Positions 34,689 to 43,390 of a stretch of DNA of 64,000 nt are shown here, in pieces. A program made the translations under genes and the position numbers. The notes beneath the pieces are model-generated. The model was not told the origin of the DNA and made no database searches. It saw only the letters and a list, made by a program, of their open reading frames with translations. Each line of letters opens with the position of its first letter. The first letter of the stretch is position 1. This DNA comes from Muricoccus nepalensis. GTDB lineage: Bacteria; Pseudomonadota; Alphaproteobacteria; Acetobacterales; Acetobacteraceae. The stretch is from contig NZ_RCZP01000006.1 of the NCBI RefSeq assembly GCF_006438825.1, forward strand, positions 78,876-142,875. The letters are read 5' to 3'.

Positions 34689-35882
34689 ATGGCGCGGCGA
34701 CTGGTGAGCTTCGGAACGGAGGGGACGGTGTTCCACCGCGAGCCCGCGCGCCCCGCGCCGCAGCCGGCGATGCCCGCCGCGATGGCGATGGCCGTCCTTA
34801 CGCTCGACGGGGTGCGGAAGGCGGGGCGGGGGGAGGCGCCGCCCGTCCTCGCGGGGATGGACCTGGCGGTCGCGCGGGGGGAGATCCTCGGGCTGCTCGG
34901 CCCGGCCGGGGCGGGGAAGAGCGCCGTCATCGACCTCGCCGCGGGCTTCCTCGCGCCCGACGCGGGCGCGGTGCTGATCAAGGGCGAGCGCACGGCCGGC
35001 CTGCCGGCCTGGAAGCGCGACATCGGCCTCGTCTCGGCCGGTGCGGACCTCTTCCCGGACATGACCGTGCTCGGCAACGCCGCCTTCCCGCTGGAGGCCC
35101 GCGGGGTCGCGCGCGGCGAGCGCGAGGAGCGCGCCGCCGCCATGCTTGCGCGCTGGGGCGTGCCGGCCGCGCTTCACCCGGGCCCGGTGGGCGGGCTGGC
35201 GCCGGCGCTCCGCGTCCGCGTCGCCCTCGCCCGCGCGCTCGTCCACGCCCCCGCCCTGCTGCTGCTCGACGACGCGCTGGGCACGCTCGACGGGGCGGCG
35301 CGGGAGGCGCTGGTGGCCGACCTGCTGCGCGTGCGGGCGGAGCTCGGCCTGACGGTGCTGCACGCGACGCGCGACGCGGCCCTCGCCCTCACCCTGTCGG
35401 ACCGCGTGGCGGTGATGGAGGGCGGGCGGCTGCTCCAGGCCGGCGCGCCGCGCGACCTCTACGACCGGCCGGCCGACCCCGTCGTCGCCGCCATGACTGG
35501 GCCCTGCAACCGCCTGCCGGGCAAGGTGCTGGCGGTGGAGGGGGGGTCCTGCCACGTCCAGCTCGACTGCGGGTTGGAGGCGGTGGGGGTGCCGGTGGCG
35601 GGCGCCGGCGGCGGGCCGGCGCGGGGCGGGCGCTGCGTCCTCCTCATCCGGCCCGAGCGCGTGGCCGTCGCGCCGGTGCCCCCGGCCGAGATGGGGGAGG
35701 ACGCGGTCGCGGCCCGGCTGATCGAGGCGCGCTTCGCCGGCGACCACCTGCGGCTGCGGCTCGCGATCGGCGAGGGGGCGGAGCTGCTCTGCCACCGCCC
35801 GGCCGGGCTGCCCCTGCCGGAGCCGGGGGAGGAGGCCTCCATCGCCTGGGACCTCGGGGCGGCGCGGGTCCACGCGGCCTGA
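34689..35882 (+). CDS. Degenerate PotA-type ABC ATPase with TOBE domain
   Basis: A 397-residue protein aligning end to end with PotA/FbpC-type ATPases: nucleotide-binding domain about 35-265, TOBE-like domain about 270-397. Walker A is kept (GPAGAGKSA, Lys77), but the other catalytic motifs are altered. The Q-loop Gln is Ala117 (LVSAGADLF); LSGGQ is LAPAL (170-174); Walker B is LLLLDDALGTLD, with Asp195 for the catalytic Glu; the H-loop His is Arg228 (ATRDAALAL). The fold-defining residues around them are retained and the frame is open. It precedes a binding protein and two permeases, separated by an AT-richer insert. It may be an inactive or regulatory ATPase. Confidence 0.8.
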   Translation: MARRLVSFGTEGTVFHREPARPAPQPAMPAAMAMAVLTLDGVRKAGRGEAPPVLAGMDLAVARGEILGLLGPAGAGKSAVIDLAAGFLAPDAGAVLIKGERTAGLPAWKRDIGLVSAGADLFPDMTVLGNAAFPLEARGVARGEREERAAAMLARWGVPAALHPGPVGGLAPALRVRVALARALVHAPALLLLDDALGTLDGAAREALVADLLRVRAELGLTVLHATRDAALALTLSDRVAVMEGGRLLQAGAPRDLYDRPADPVVAAMTGPCNRLPGKVLAVEGGSCHVQLDCGLEAVGVPVAGAGGGPARGGRCVLLIRPERVAVAPVPPAEMGEDAVAARLIEARFAGDHLRLRLAIGEGAELLCHRPAGLPLPEPGEEASIAWDLGAARVHAA

Positions 35883-36111
35883 GGCGGGCGCTGCACCAAG
35901 AAGGTCTGATTCGGATTTTAGCGGCTGTGCTCCGAAAGTGGATGGATGCGGAGCCGGTCCCCGTGAGGCGCCTTAGCTACGCGAGCCAAGAGGAACCCAT
36001 CTTTTCGTTGCACTGCTCATTCGCACGCCAAGTCGCTCCTGTGTATGTGGCCTTTCGGTTGTTCTTGGTTGTATGGCGCTGCAATCTGCTGTTCGTAAGC
36101 TAATCAATCTT
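35883..36111. other. Left flank of an AT-richer insert, no gene recognised
   Basis: Composition changes sharply about 30 bases after the ATPase stop. Short open frames occur on both strands but none shows a convincing start, ribosome site or recognisable protein. I saw no inverted terminal repeats or target duplication by eye. Confidence 0.5.
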
Positions 36112-36798
36112 TCATTGCTTGAAGATGGTGCGCAAGCGGTTTCTGAGCTTCGGTTTGCTGTCATCTGAAGGCTGCGCACGAATGCCGATCTCCAACGCAA
36201 GAAGATGAAGAAGATTATTGTATCCGCGGGCGATTTCCTGATTGGTCGCTTTCTGTTTTGCGTCCACAAAAAACCCGTTCCATTCCGAGTTCCATTGCGT
36301 TCCCCATGTCTCTTGGAGACGGGTGAGATCGGCGCGCAAACAGGCGTCCCGGCCGACCCCGTTGAACGTTCGGAAGCACGAGTGGATGAATGCGTTATAT
36401 TGATCGAAGACAGCCTTGTCGAACAATGGACCGTAGACGCACATCATCTGGTCCAACTCACGCTTCCGCTCGATCATCAGCGGAGGAGGAAGTTTCCTCC
36501 AAGGGCCTTGCAAAAGGAAAAAACACAGCAGGTCATTTAATTTTGGAGCAACCGCATCGTAGATCGCAATCCGCTTCTTTATTAATTCCTGATTTGCTGT
36601 TTTTCTCGCATCAAGGCGAATGGCCAGAAGAGCAATAAATATCGTAACAAGGCCTGACAAAACGGCGTTTGCCAACAATATTATGAATTGCGCGGTTCCG
36701 CCAGATGCGGACGCTTGCGACCATGCAAGCTTGTTTTCACCGAAGTAAAACCAGGCGCAGACAAGCCACGAGACGTAGCTTGGACGCGAAGAGAACAT
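36112..36798 (-). CDS. Membrane-anchored protein of unknown function in AT-richer insert
   Basis: A 228-residue protein that I do not recognise. An aromatic N-terminus (SYVSWLVCAWFYFG) is followed by one strong membrane helix at about 36-60 (QFIILLANAVLSGLVTIFIA), then a basic stretch and a cytoplasmic helical domain with charged and aromatic residues (KKRIAIYDAVAPKLNDLLCF, WRKLPPP, RELDQMMCVYGPLF, WGTQWNSEWNGFF). The ATG at 36798 has GGAAGA a few bases upstream; a TTG at 36864 would extend it. Codon use is unlike neighbours: 25 of 60 bases in 36541-36600 are G or C, against roughly three quarters elsewhere. This suggests horizontal transfer. Confidence 0.65.
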   Translation of the reverse strand: MFSSRPSYVSWLVCAWFYFGENKLAWSQASASGGTAQFIILLANAVLSGLVTIFIALLAIRLDARKTANQELIKKRIAIYDAVAPKLNDLLCFFLLQGPWRKLPPPLMIERKRELDQMMCVYGPLFDKAVFDQYNAFIHSCFRTFNGVGRDACLRADLTRLQETWGTQWNSEWNGFFVDAKQKATNQEIARGYNNLLHLLALEIGIRAQPSDDSKPKLRNRLRTIFKQ

Positions 36799-37173
36799 TG
36801 ATCTTCCATTATAAATCTGAGTGGCTTGTCTAAGCAAAAATGTCAGGCTCGTGGCGGTTTGCAAGGGGTAATTTGCCGGGGCGTGTGATCCAATGACACT
36901 TCGTTTGTTTCGGTTTTATGCGAAAAGGGGTGGTTCTTGAGGGGCCGCCATTTGTCTCTCATCTCCCTGCTTTGTGTCGCCGTGATTTTCAGCTCTTGTT
37001 GTGGGTCAAGGCCGCCAGGGGCTTAGCTCGTGGCGAACATTGGACCCGAACGAAAAAAGGGGCACCGGAACGGGTGCCGCACCAGACAGTTCCACCGTAT
37101 GGTGCGGCGCAGATTCGACCGAGCCGCTGACTCGGCCGCTGACTAGCCACCGACCGGGCCAAAGGACGCCCCC
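36799..37173. other. Right part of the AT-richer insert and intergenic leader
   Basis: No convincing gene. Composition stays AT-richer to about 37050 and returns to the GC-rich norm by the binding-protein start at 37174. The right end holds the two overlapping hairpins listed separately and a tandem GCCGCTGACT repeat at about 37123-37144. Confidence 0.5.
37061..37108 (+). promoter_or_regulatory. Two mutually exclusive hairpins upstream of the binding-protein gene
   Basis: GGCACC (37061-37066) pairs with GGTGCC (37073-37078) over a six-base loop. GCCGCACCA (37076-37084) pairs exactly with TGGTGCGGC (37100-37108) over a 15-base loop. The stems share 37076-37078, so both cannot be complete at once. 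This is the geometry of an attenuator or of alternative RNA folds, 66 bases before the start codon. An A-run (cgaaaaaagg) precedes them. No function is proven. Confidence 0.35.
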
Positions 37174-38229
37174 ATGCGCCCCACCACGCGCCGGCTTCTC
37201 GTGTCCGCCCCCCTGCTGGCCGCCCCGCTGCTGGCGGCGCTGGGCCCGCGGCGCGCGCGCGCGCAGGCGCGGGACCTCACCGTCGTCTCCTGGGGCGGCG
37301 CCTACCAGGACGCGCAGCGCGAGGCGATGTTCCGCCCCTTCCAGCGCGCCACTGGCCAGCGCCTGCTGGAGGAGACCTGGGACGGCGGCATCGAGGTGCT
37401 GCGCGACCGCGCGGCGACGGCGCGCTGGGACATCGTGCAGGTCGAGGGGGACGAGCTGGAGCTGGGCTGCGAGGAGGGGCTGCTGGAGCCGATCCGCCCG
37501 GAGCAGGTCGGCGGCGCCGAGCGCTACGTTCCCGGCACGCTCAGCGCCTGCGGCGTGGGGAACATCCTCTACGGCTTCGTCCTCGCCTACCGCCGCGCCG
37601 ACCTGCCCCCTGAGGGATGGGCGGACTTCTTCGACACCGCGCGCTTCCCCGGCCGCCGCGCGATGCGCCGCGGGGCGAAGACGACGCTCGAGATCGCGCT
37701 TCTCTCGGACGGGGTGCCGCCCGGGGGCGTCTACGCCGCGCTCGCCACCACCGGCGGGGTGGACCGCGCGCTCCGCCGCCTCGAATCGATCCGCCCCGCG
37801 CTGCGCTGGTGGGAGCAGGGCAGCGAACCGCCGCGCCTGCTGGTGGCGGGGGAGGCGGCGATGGCGGTCTCCTACAACGGGCGGATCGAGGTCGCGAACC
37901 GGGAGGACGCCGCCGACCTCGGCACGGTCTGGGCGGGGCAGCTCATCGCGCAGGACAGCTGGGCCATCCTGCGGGGCAGCCCGAACCGGGAGCGGGCGCT
38001 CGCCTTCCTCCGCTTCGTGGGCAATCCCGAGGTGCAGGCGGGGCTGCCGCCGCGCATCCCCTACGGCGTTACCGCCCGCGGCGCCGAGGACGGGTTGCCC
38101 GACGACGTGCTGGCCAGCCTGCCCACCGCGCCCGACAACCGGCGCGGCGCATTGCGGATCGACGACGCCTTCTGGCACCGCCACCTCGACCGGCTGGAGC
38201 GCCGCTTCACCGCCTGGCTGGGCAGCTAG
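37174..38229 (+). CDS. Polyamine-type ABC transporter substrate-binding protein
   Basis: A 351-residue periplasmic protein of the PotD/extracellular-binding family 1 class. Export signal: MRPTTRRLLVSAPLLAAPLL, cut near RARAQA. The mature start DLTVVSWGGAYQDAQREAMFRPFQRATGQ is characteristic, followed by WDIVQVEGDELELGCEEGLL, GNILYGFVLAYRR and MAVSYNGRIEVANRE. Relatives bind spermidine, putrescine or other small cationic solutes. Two permease genes follow within 35 bases. Its matching ATPase is probably the degenerate gene on the other side of the insert. Confidence 0.88.
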   Translation: MRPTTRRLLVSAPLLAAPLLAALGPRRARAQARDLTVVSWGGAYQDAQREAMFRPFQRATGQRLLEETWDGGIEVLRDRAATARWDIVQVEGDELELGCEEGLLEPIRPEQVGGAERYVPGTLSACGVGNILYGFVLAYRRADLPPEGWADFFDTARFPGRRAMRRGAKTTLEIALLSDGVPPGGVYAALATTGGVDRALRRLESIRPALRWWEQGSEPPRLLVAGEAAMAVSYNGRIEVANREDAADLGTVWAGQLIAQDSWAILRGSPNRERALAFLRFVGNPEVQAGLPPRIPYGVTARGAEDGLPDDVLASLPTAPDNRRGALRIDDAFWHRHLDRLERRFTAWLGS

Positions 38230-38262
38230 GCCCGCCCCCATCCCCTTTTCCGGAATCCTGCC

Positions 38263-39381
38263 TTGACGCGCAGCCCCCTCATGGCCGCCCTGATGGTCAT
38301 GCCCCTCGTGCTGCTGGTGGTGGCGGGCGGCGTCGTGCCGCTCGGCCTGCTGCTGTCGCGCGCCGTGCTCGAGCGCGAGGTGGCGCCCGCCCTGCCGCGC
38401 ACCGCCGGCGCGCTGCAGCGCTGGGACGGCACCGGCCTGCCCGACGACGCCGCCTTCGAGACGCTGGCGGCCGACCTCGCCGCGCTGCGCGCCGCGGGCG
38501 CCCCGGGCACCGCGGCGCTGGCGCGCGCCGCCGCCCGGCTGGTGGCGGACCTGCCGGTGCTGGAGGGCGTGCTGCCCGGCACCGCCGAGCGCGTGGCCGA
38601 GACGCGCACGGGCCGCGCCGTCTCGGTCCTCGTCGCCGATCCCGCCTGGGGCGAGGCGGAGACCTGGGCCGCGCTGCGCCAGGCCGGGGCCCCGGCCTCG
38701 GCCTTCCACCCGCTGGCCGCGCTCGGGCTGCGGCGCACGGCGGCGGGCGGGCTGGAAGACAGCGCGCAGGGGCCCCACGCCCGCGCGATCCTTGCCCGCG
38801 GGGTGGGCGGGGCGGCGCTGGCGACGCTCGCCTGCCTCGTCATCGCCTGGCCGCTGGCGCGCTGGATCGCCGAGGCGCCGCCGGGCCGGGCCGCGCCGCG
38901 GGCGGCCCTCGCGGCGCTTCCCCTGCTGGCCGGGGAGGCGGCGCGGGCGGCGGGGTGGTCGGTTCTGACGGAGGGAGGGACGGCGGTCGCCCTCGCCGCG
39001 CTCGCCCTCGGGCTCGTGCCGCTGATGGCGCTGCCGGTCGCCCTCGCGCTGCGCCGGGCGGGGCCGGACCTGCCGCGGGCGGCCGCGGCGCTCGGCGTGC
39101 CGCCGGGGATGGTGCTCCGCCGCGTTCGCCTGCCCCTCGCCCGGCGGGGGATCGCGGCCGGCGCGGCGCTCGTCTTCGCGCAGGCGCTGGGGGCGCTCGC
39201 CGTGCCGGCCGTCCTGCTGCCCGGGCGGCCGCTGGCCTCCACGGTCCTGGCCGCCGCCGCGGGGGCGGGGGAATGGGGGGAGGCGGGGGCGCTGGCGGCC
39301 TGGCTGCTGGTCCCGGCGCTGGTCGCCGCGGGGCTGCTGCTTGGGCCGCTTCTCCGGCCGCGCCGCGGGGTGGCGGCGTGA
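38263..39381 (+). CDS. ABC transporter permease, PotB-like, with long first periplasmic loop
   Basis: A 372-residue inner-membrane permease. One N-terminal helix (residues 4-28) is followed by a hydrophilic segment of about 130 residues (30-165) before the remaining five or so helices; PotB itself is near 285 residues, so the loop is expanded. The docking loop is RAAAALGVPPGMVLRRVRLP. The start is a TTG at 38263. It ends in a GTGA overlap with the next permease gene. It should form the channel together with that protein for the solute bound by the upstream binding protein. Confidence 0.85.
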   Translation: MTRSPLMAALMVMPLVLLVVAGGVVPLGLLLSRAVLEREVAPALPRTAGALQRWDGTGLPDDAAFETLAADLAALRAAGAPGTAALARAAARLVADLPVLEGVLPGTAERVAETRTGRAVSVLVADPAWGEAETWAALRQAGAPASAFHPLAALGLRRTAAGGLEDSAQGPHARAILARGVGGAALATLACLVIAWPLARWIAEAPPGRAAPRAALAALPLLAGEAARAAGWSVLTEGGTAVALAALALGLVPLMALPVALALRRAGPDLPRAAAALGVPPGMVLRRVRLPLARRGIAAGAALVFAQALGALAVPAVLLPGRPLASTVLAAAAGAGEWGEAGALAAWLLVPALVAAGLLLGPLLRPRRGVAA

Positions 39382-39998
39382 GGGCCGTGCTCGGGCCCCT
39401 GGCGCTGCTCGCGGCCTTCCTGCCCCTGCTTGCGCTGCCCTTCGCGGGGGAGGCGGCCGGGGGCGCGGCCTCGCCCGCCGGGGCGCTGCTCGCCGCGCTG
39501 GCCGCCGCCCTCCTCGCGACGGCGCTCGGGGGCGCGGCCGGGCTGGGCCTCGCCACGCGCTTCCCGGGGCGGCGCGCGGCGCTGGCCGTGATCGCGCTGC
39601 CGCTGCTGCTGCCGCCGGTGCTGCCGGGCGCGGCGCTGCTGTTGGCCGCGGGCGAGGCGGGCGGTGTCGCGACCGCGCTTTGGCACGCGCTGCTCGGCGC
39701 GCCCGTGGTGGCCGCGCTGGTCCGCCTGGCCGCGGGGCGGATCGACCCCGCCCTGCTGCGCGCCGCGGAGGCCTGCGGGGCCCCCCCGGCGCTGGCGGCC
39801 CGGCGGCTGCTGCGGCCGCGGCTGCGCTCCGCGCTCGCGCTCGGGGCGGCGCTGTCCTTCGGGCTGGCGCTGGGGGAGAGCACGGTCGCCGCGATGCTCC
39901 GCGCGGGGGCGCTGCCGGCGCCCTGGCTGCCCGTGCCGCTCGCCGCCGCGGCGCTCGGGGCGGCGCTGCTGGCCCAGGGGCGCGGCGGGGCGGGATAG
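39378..39998 (+). CDS. ABC transporter permease, PotC-like, short
   Basis: A 206-residue protein, almost entirely hydrophobic, with about six helices. The docking loop reads LRAAEACGAPPALAARRLLRPRL, matching the EAA motif with its Gly. The pattern FGLALGESTVAAML before the last helix also fits PotC-type permeases. It is about 50 residues shorter than usual PotC. GTG start at 39378, overlapping the previous stop. Strong Ala/Gly/Leu bias and short length leave some doubt whether all helices are retained. Confidence 0.82.
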   Translation: MRAVLGPLALLAAFLPLLALPFAGEAAGGAASPAGALLAALAAALLATALGGAAGLGLATRFPGRRAALAVIALPLLLPPVLPGAALLLAAGEAGGVATALWHALLGAPVVAALVRLAAGRIDPALLRAAEACGAPPALAARRLLRPRLRSALALGAALSFGLALGESTVAAMLRAGALPAPWLPVPLAAAALGAALLAQGRGGAG

Positions 39999-40081
39999 GG
40001 CGCGCGCCGCAACCGCGGGCGCGGCGGGGCCTTACGGCTGCGGGCGCCGCGACGGCGACCCGAGCAAGGGAACCCCGCGCC

Positions 40082-40801
<720 letters not shown>

Positions 40802-40807
<6 letters not shown>

Positions 40808-40828
40808 GGCCCGGCGCGGGTCTCAGAC
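40802..40828 (+). terminator. Hairpin spanning the superoxide dismutase stop codon
   Basis: GTCTGAG (40802-40808) pairs with CTCAGAC (40822-40828) over a 13-base GC-rich loop. The TGA stop is within the left arm. No U-run follows. It may stabilise the mRNA end or help termination with the next hairpin. Confidence 0.35.
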
Positions 40829-40849
40829 GAACTGGGGAGCGTCGCCGCC

Positions 40850-40889
40850 CCCCCGCTTCCGGCAGCCGTTGCGGGGCTGGAAGCGGGGG
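40850..40889. terminator. Strong 11-bp hairpin between sodB and the protease gene
   Basis: CCCCCGCTTCC (40850-40860) pairs exactly with GGAAGCGGGGG (40879-40889) across an 18-base loop. It lies in the 191-base gap between two same-direction genes with no U-run. By position and strength it is a candidate terminator of the transporter-sod unit. Confidence 0.45.
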
Positions 40890-40998
40890 CGGAGCCCACG
40901 CCGCCCGGCCGCGATGGCGCCCGCCTGCTGGATCGGACGCCGCGCCCGGATGGGCGGCGCCTGCCTTAATCGCGGGGTAATGAAACGGTTGTAGGCCC

Positions 40999-43350
40999 GT
41001 GGGCGAGATGCTCACATCCTCCATGATCAGCAGCCTACGCCGTCCGCTTCGGGCAGAACCTGCCGACGCCGCGCGGGACGGGCTGGTAGAGACCGAAACC
41101 GAGGTCGGCGCCTCGCCGCAGGGCTCCTGGGCGGAGGCGGGCGGCGGGTACCTGGACGGCGCGGCGACGAAGCCGGAGGCGGCCCGGGCCGGCGCGCCGG
41201 CCGCAGCGGTGGCTCCGGGACCGGCCTCGAGCCTGGCGTCCAACGCCACCCTGCTGTCCGAGGTCACCTTCCTGACCGGCCTCAACCCCAACGGCTCGCG
41301 CGCGACGGGGGCGAACTCCTACTGGACGACGTTCGGCGAGACCGCGCAGAAATGGGGTGCGGACGGGGTCGGATCGCCGGGCGGCACCCTGACCTATTAC
41401 TTCGATCTCCGTTCCGCGTTCAGCGCGACCGAGAAGGCCACCTTCGCAAAGAGCTTCGCGCTCTGGTCGGCGGTGGCGAACGTCTCCTTCACCGAGGTCG
41501 CCAGCGGCGGGGCCGTGAGGCTGCAGCGCGGCCCGTACGGCGACGGGGCCTACGCCGACACCGCCTACCGGGACGGCGTCGGCTGGGCGACCGCTCACAT
41601 CGACCGCGGCCTGATCAGCATCAGCACCAGCGAGACGGGCTTCGACCTCGGCGGCAACCCGAACACGCCGATCGGCGGCTACGGTCTCAGCACCGTCGTG
41701 CACGAGGTGGGGCACCTGCTGGGGCTGGGGCACGGCGGCGCCTACAACGGCTCCGTCAACCCGGCGACGCAGCAGTTCAGCCAGTTCGACAACCGCGCCT
41801 GGACCGTCATGTCCTACATCTACTCGGACGGTTCGAACGCGGGCTTGAAGTTTGGGAGCACCTACCCGGGCGCCGGCATCGACTGGGGAACAGCCAGCGA
41901 CGGCTACGCGCGCGAGGCGCCCCACACCTGGATGCCGCTGGACGTCATGGCGATCCAGCAGCTCTACGGCGCGGCCGTCGGCGGGCCGCTCTCCGGCGGG
42001 CAGGTCTTCGGGTTCAACACCAACATCACGGGACCGCTGCGGGACTTCTTCGACTTCGGCTACAACCGCAACCCGGTCGTCACCGTCTACGACAGCGGTC
42101 GCAACAACGCCCTGGATCTCTCGGGCTATTCCTCCGCGGCGACGCTCGACCTGCGCGACGGCCACTTCAGCAGCTTCAATGGCATGACCAACAACCTGGC
42201 GATCGCCTTCGGCTCCGTGGTCGAGACGGGGATCGGCGGCGCCGGGAACGACACCATCCAGGGCAACGCCTACAACAACGTGCTGGTCGGCGGGGGCGGG
42301 AACGACCTGATCGACGGCAGCGCCGGCTACGACGTGGCGGTCTACGCGGTGTCGAGCAACCTGGTCAGCTGGACCCGCACGCCCAGCGGCTACGCGGTCA
42401 CGGCGCTCGGGCTCGGGACGGACACGCTCATCAACATCGAGGCGCTGCGGTTCACGGACCGTGATGTCCTCCTCCGCGGCGCGCGCGGGGACTTCGACGA
42501 CGACGGCCACACCGATGTTCTCTGGCGCGGGCAGGCCGGCGAGGTCGGGATGTGGCAGATGAGCGGGCCGCAGATCGTCGTCGGCGGCGGCGTGGGCAGC
42601 CCGGGCAGCTACTGGACCGTGGCGGAGACCGGCGACTTCAACGGCGACGGGCGCGCGGACATCCTCTGGCGCGGTCAGGCCGGCGAGGTCGGGCTGTGGC
42701 AGATGAACGGGTCCCAGATCCTGGCCGGCGGCGGCGTCGGCAACCCCGGCGGCTACTGGGGCGTGGCGGGCACCGGCGACTTCAACGGCGATGGCCGCGA
42801 CGATGTCCTCTGGCGCGGGCAGGCCGGCGAGGTCGGGATGTGGCAGATGAACGGGTCCCAGATCCAGGCCGGGGGCGGCGTGGGCAACCCGGGCAACGAC
42901 TGGAAGGTCGCGGGCACCGGCGACTTCAACGGGGACGGGCGCGCGGACATCCTCTGGCGCGGGCAGGCCGGCGAGGTCGAGATCTGGCAGATGAACGGGC
43001 TGCAGATCGCCGGCAGCGGCGCCGTCGGCAATCCCGGCAACTACTGGATCGTGGCGGGCACCGGCGACTTCAACGGCGATGGCCGCGACGATGTCCTCTG
43101 GCGCGGTCAGGCCGGCGAGGTCGGGATGTGGCAGATGAACGGGCCGCAGATCCAGGCCGGGGGTGGCCTGGGCAGCCCGGGAAACTACTGGAAGGTCGCG
43201 GGCACCGGGGACTTCAACGACGATGGCCGCGACGATGTTCTCTGGCGCGGGCAGGCCGGCGAGGTCGGGATGTGGCAGATGAACGGGCTGCAGATCCTGG
43301 CCGGCAGCGGGGTGAGTAACCCCGGCACCTACTGGCAGATCGTGGGCTGA
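40999..43350 (+). CDS. Serralysin-like zinc metalloprotease with RTX and FG-GAP repeats
   Basis: A predicted secreted protein of up to 783 residues. Residues 1-85 look like a propeptide without a classical signal. A metzincin domain follows, with LTYYFDLRS, HEVGHLLGLGH at about 235 (three zinc His and the Glu) and the Met-turn TVMSYIYSDGS. Near 412-435 are RTX nonapeptides (GGAGNDTIQG, GGGGNDLIDG) for calcium. Residues 498-782 are six repeats of 48 residues, each DFNGDGRxDxLWRGQAGEVG then WQMNG. Type I secretion is likely by family, but no exporter genes are near. The start is uncertain: GTG 40999, ATG 41008 or ATG 41023. Confidence 0.85.
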   Translation: MGEMLTSSMISSLRRPLRAEPADAARDGLVETETEVGASPQGSWAEAGGGYLDGAATKPEAARAGAPAAAVAPGPASSLASNATLLSEVTFLTGLNPNGSRATGANSYWTTFGETAQKWGADGVGSPGGTLTYYFDLRSAFSATEKATFAKSFALWSAVANVSFTEVASGGAVRLQRGPYGDGAYADTAYRDGVGWATAHIDRGLISISTSETGFDLGGNPNTPIGGYGLSTVVHEVGHLLGLGHGGAYNGSVNPATQQFSQFDNRAWTVMSYIYSDGSNAGLKFGSTYPGAGIDWGTASDGYAREAPHTWMPLDVMAIQQLYGAAVGGPLSGGQVFGFNTNITGPLRDFFDFGYNRNPVVTVYDSGRNNALDLSGYSSAATLDLRDGHFSSFNGMTNNLAIAFGSVVETGIGGAGNDTIQGNAYNNVLVGGGGNDLIDGSAGYDVAVYAVSSNLVSWTRTPSGYAVTALGLGTDTLINIEALRFTDRDVLLRGARGDFDDDGHTDVLWRGQAGEVGMWQMSGPQIVVGGGVGSPGSYWTVAETGDFNGDGRADILWRGQAGEVGLWQMNGSQILAGGGVGNPGGYWGVAGTGDFNGDGRDDVLWRGQAGEVGMWQMNGSQIQAGGGVGNPGNDWKVAGTGDFNGDGRADILWRGQAGEVEIWQMNGLQIAGSGAVGNPGNYWIVAGTGDFNGDGRDDVLWRGQAGEVGMWQMNGPQIQAGGGLGSPGNYWKVAGTGDFNDDGRDDVLWRGQAGEVGMWQMNGLQILAGSGVSNPGTYWQIVG
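42490..43347 (+). repeat. Six tandem 144-bp repeats encoding FG-GAP units
   Basis: Units start at 42490, 42634, 42778, 42922, 43066 and 43210, each exactly 144 bases except the last, which is cut at the stop. Copies 3 and 5 are the most alike at the DNA level. Each encodes a DxDxDG-type calcium loop followed by LWRGQAGEVG and WQMNG. Confidence 0.92.
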
Positions 43351-43390
43351 CGACCGCGGCGGTGGCGCGCCGGCGGCCGACGCCCCGGCG

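Noticed and set aside
35883-37173. Insertion sequence or integrated phage remnant
   Set aside because: No transposase, integrase, terminal inverted repeats or flanking target duplication could be seen, so it is reported only as an AT-richer insert.
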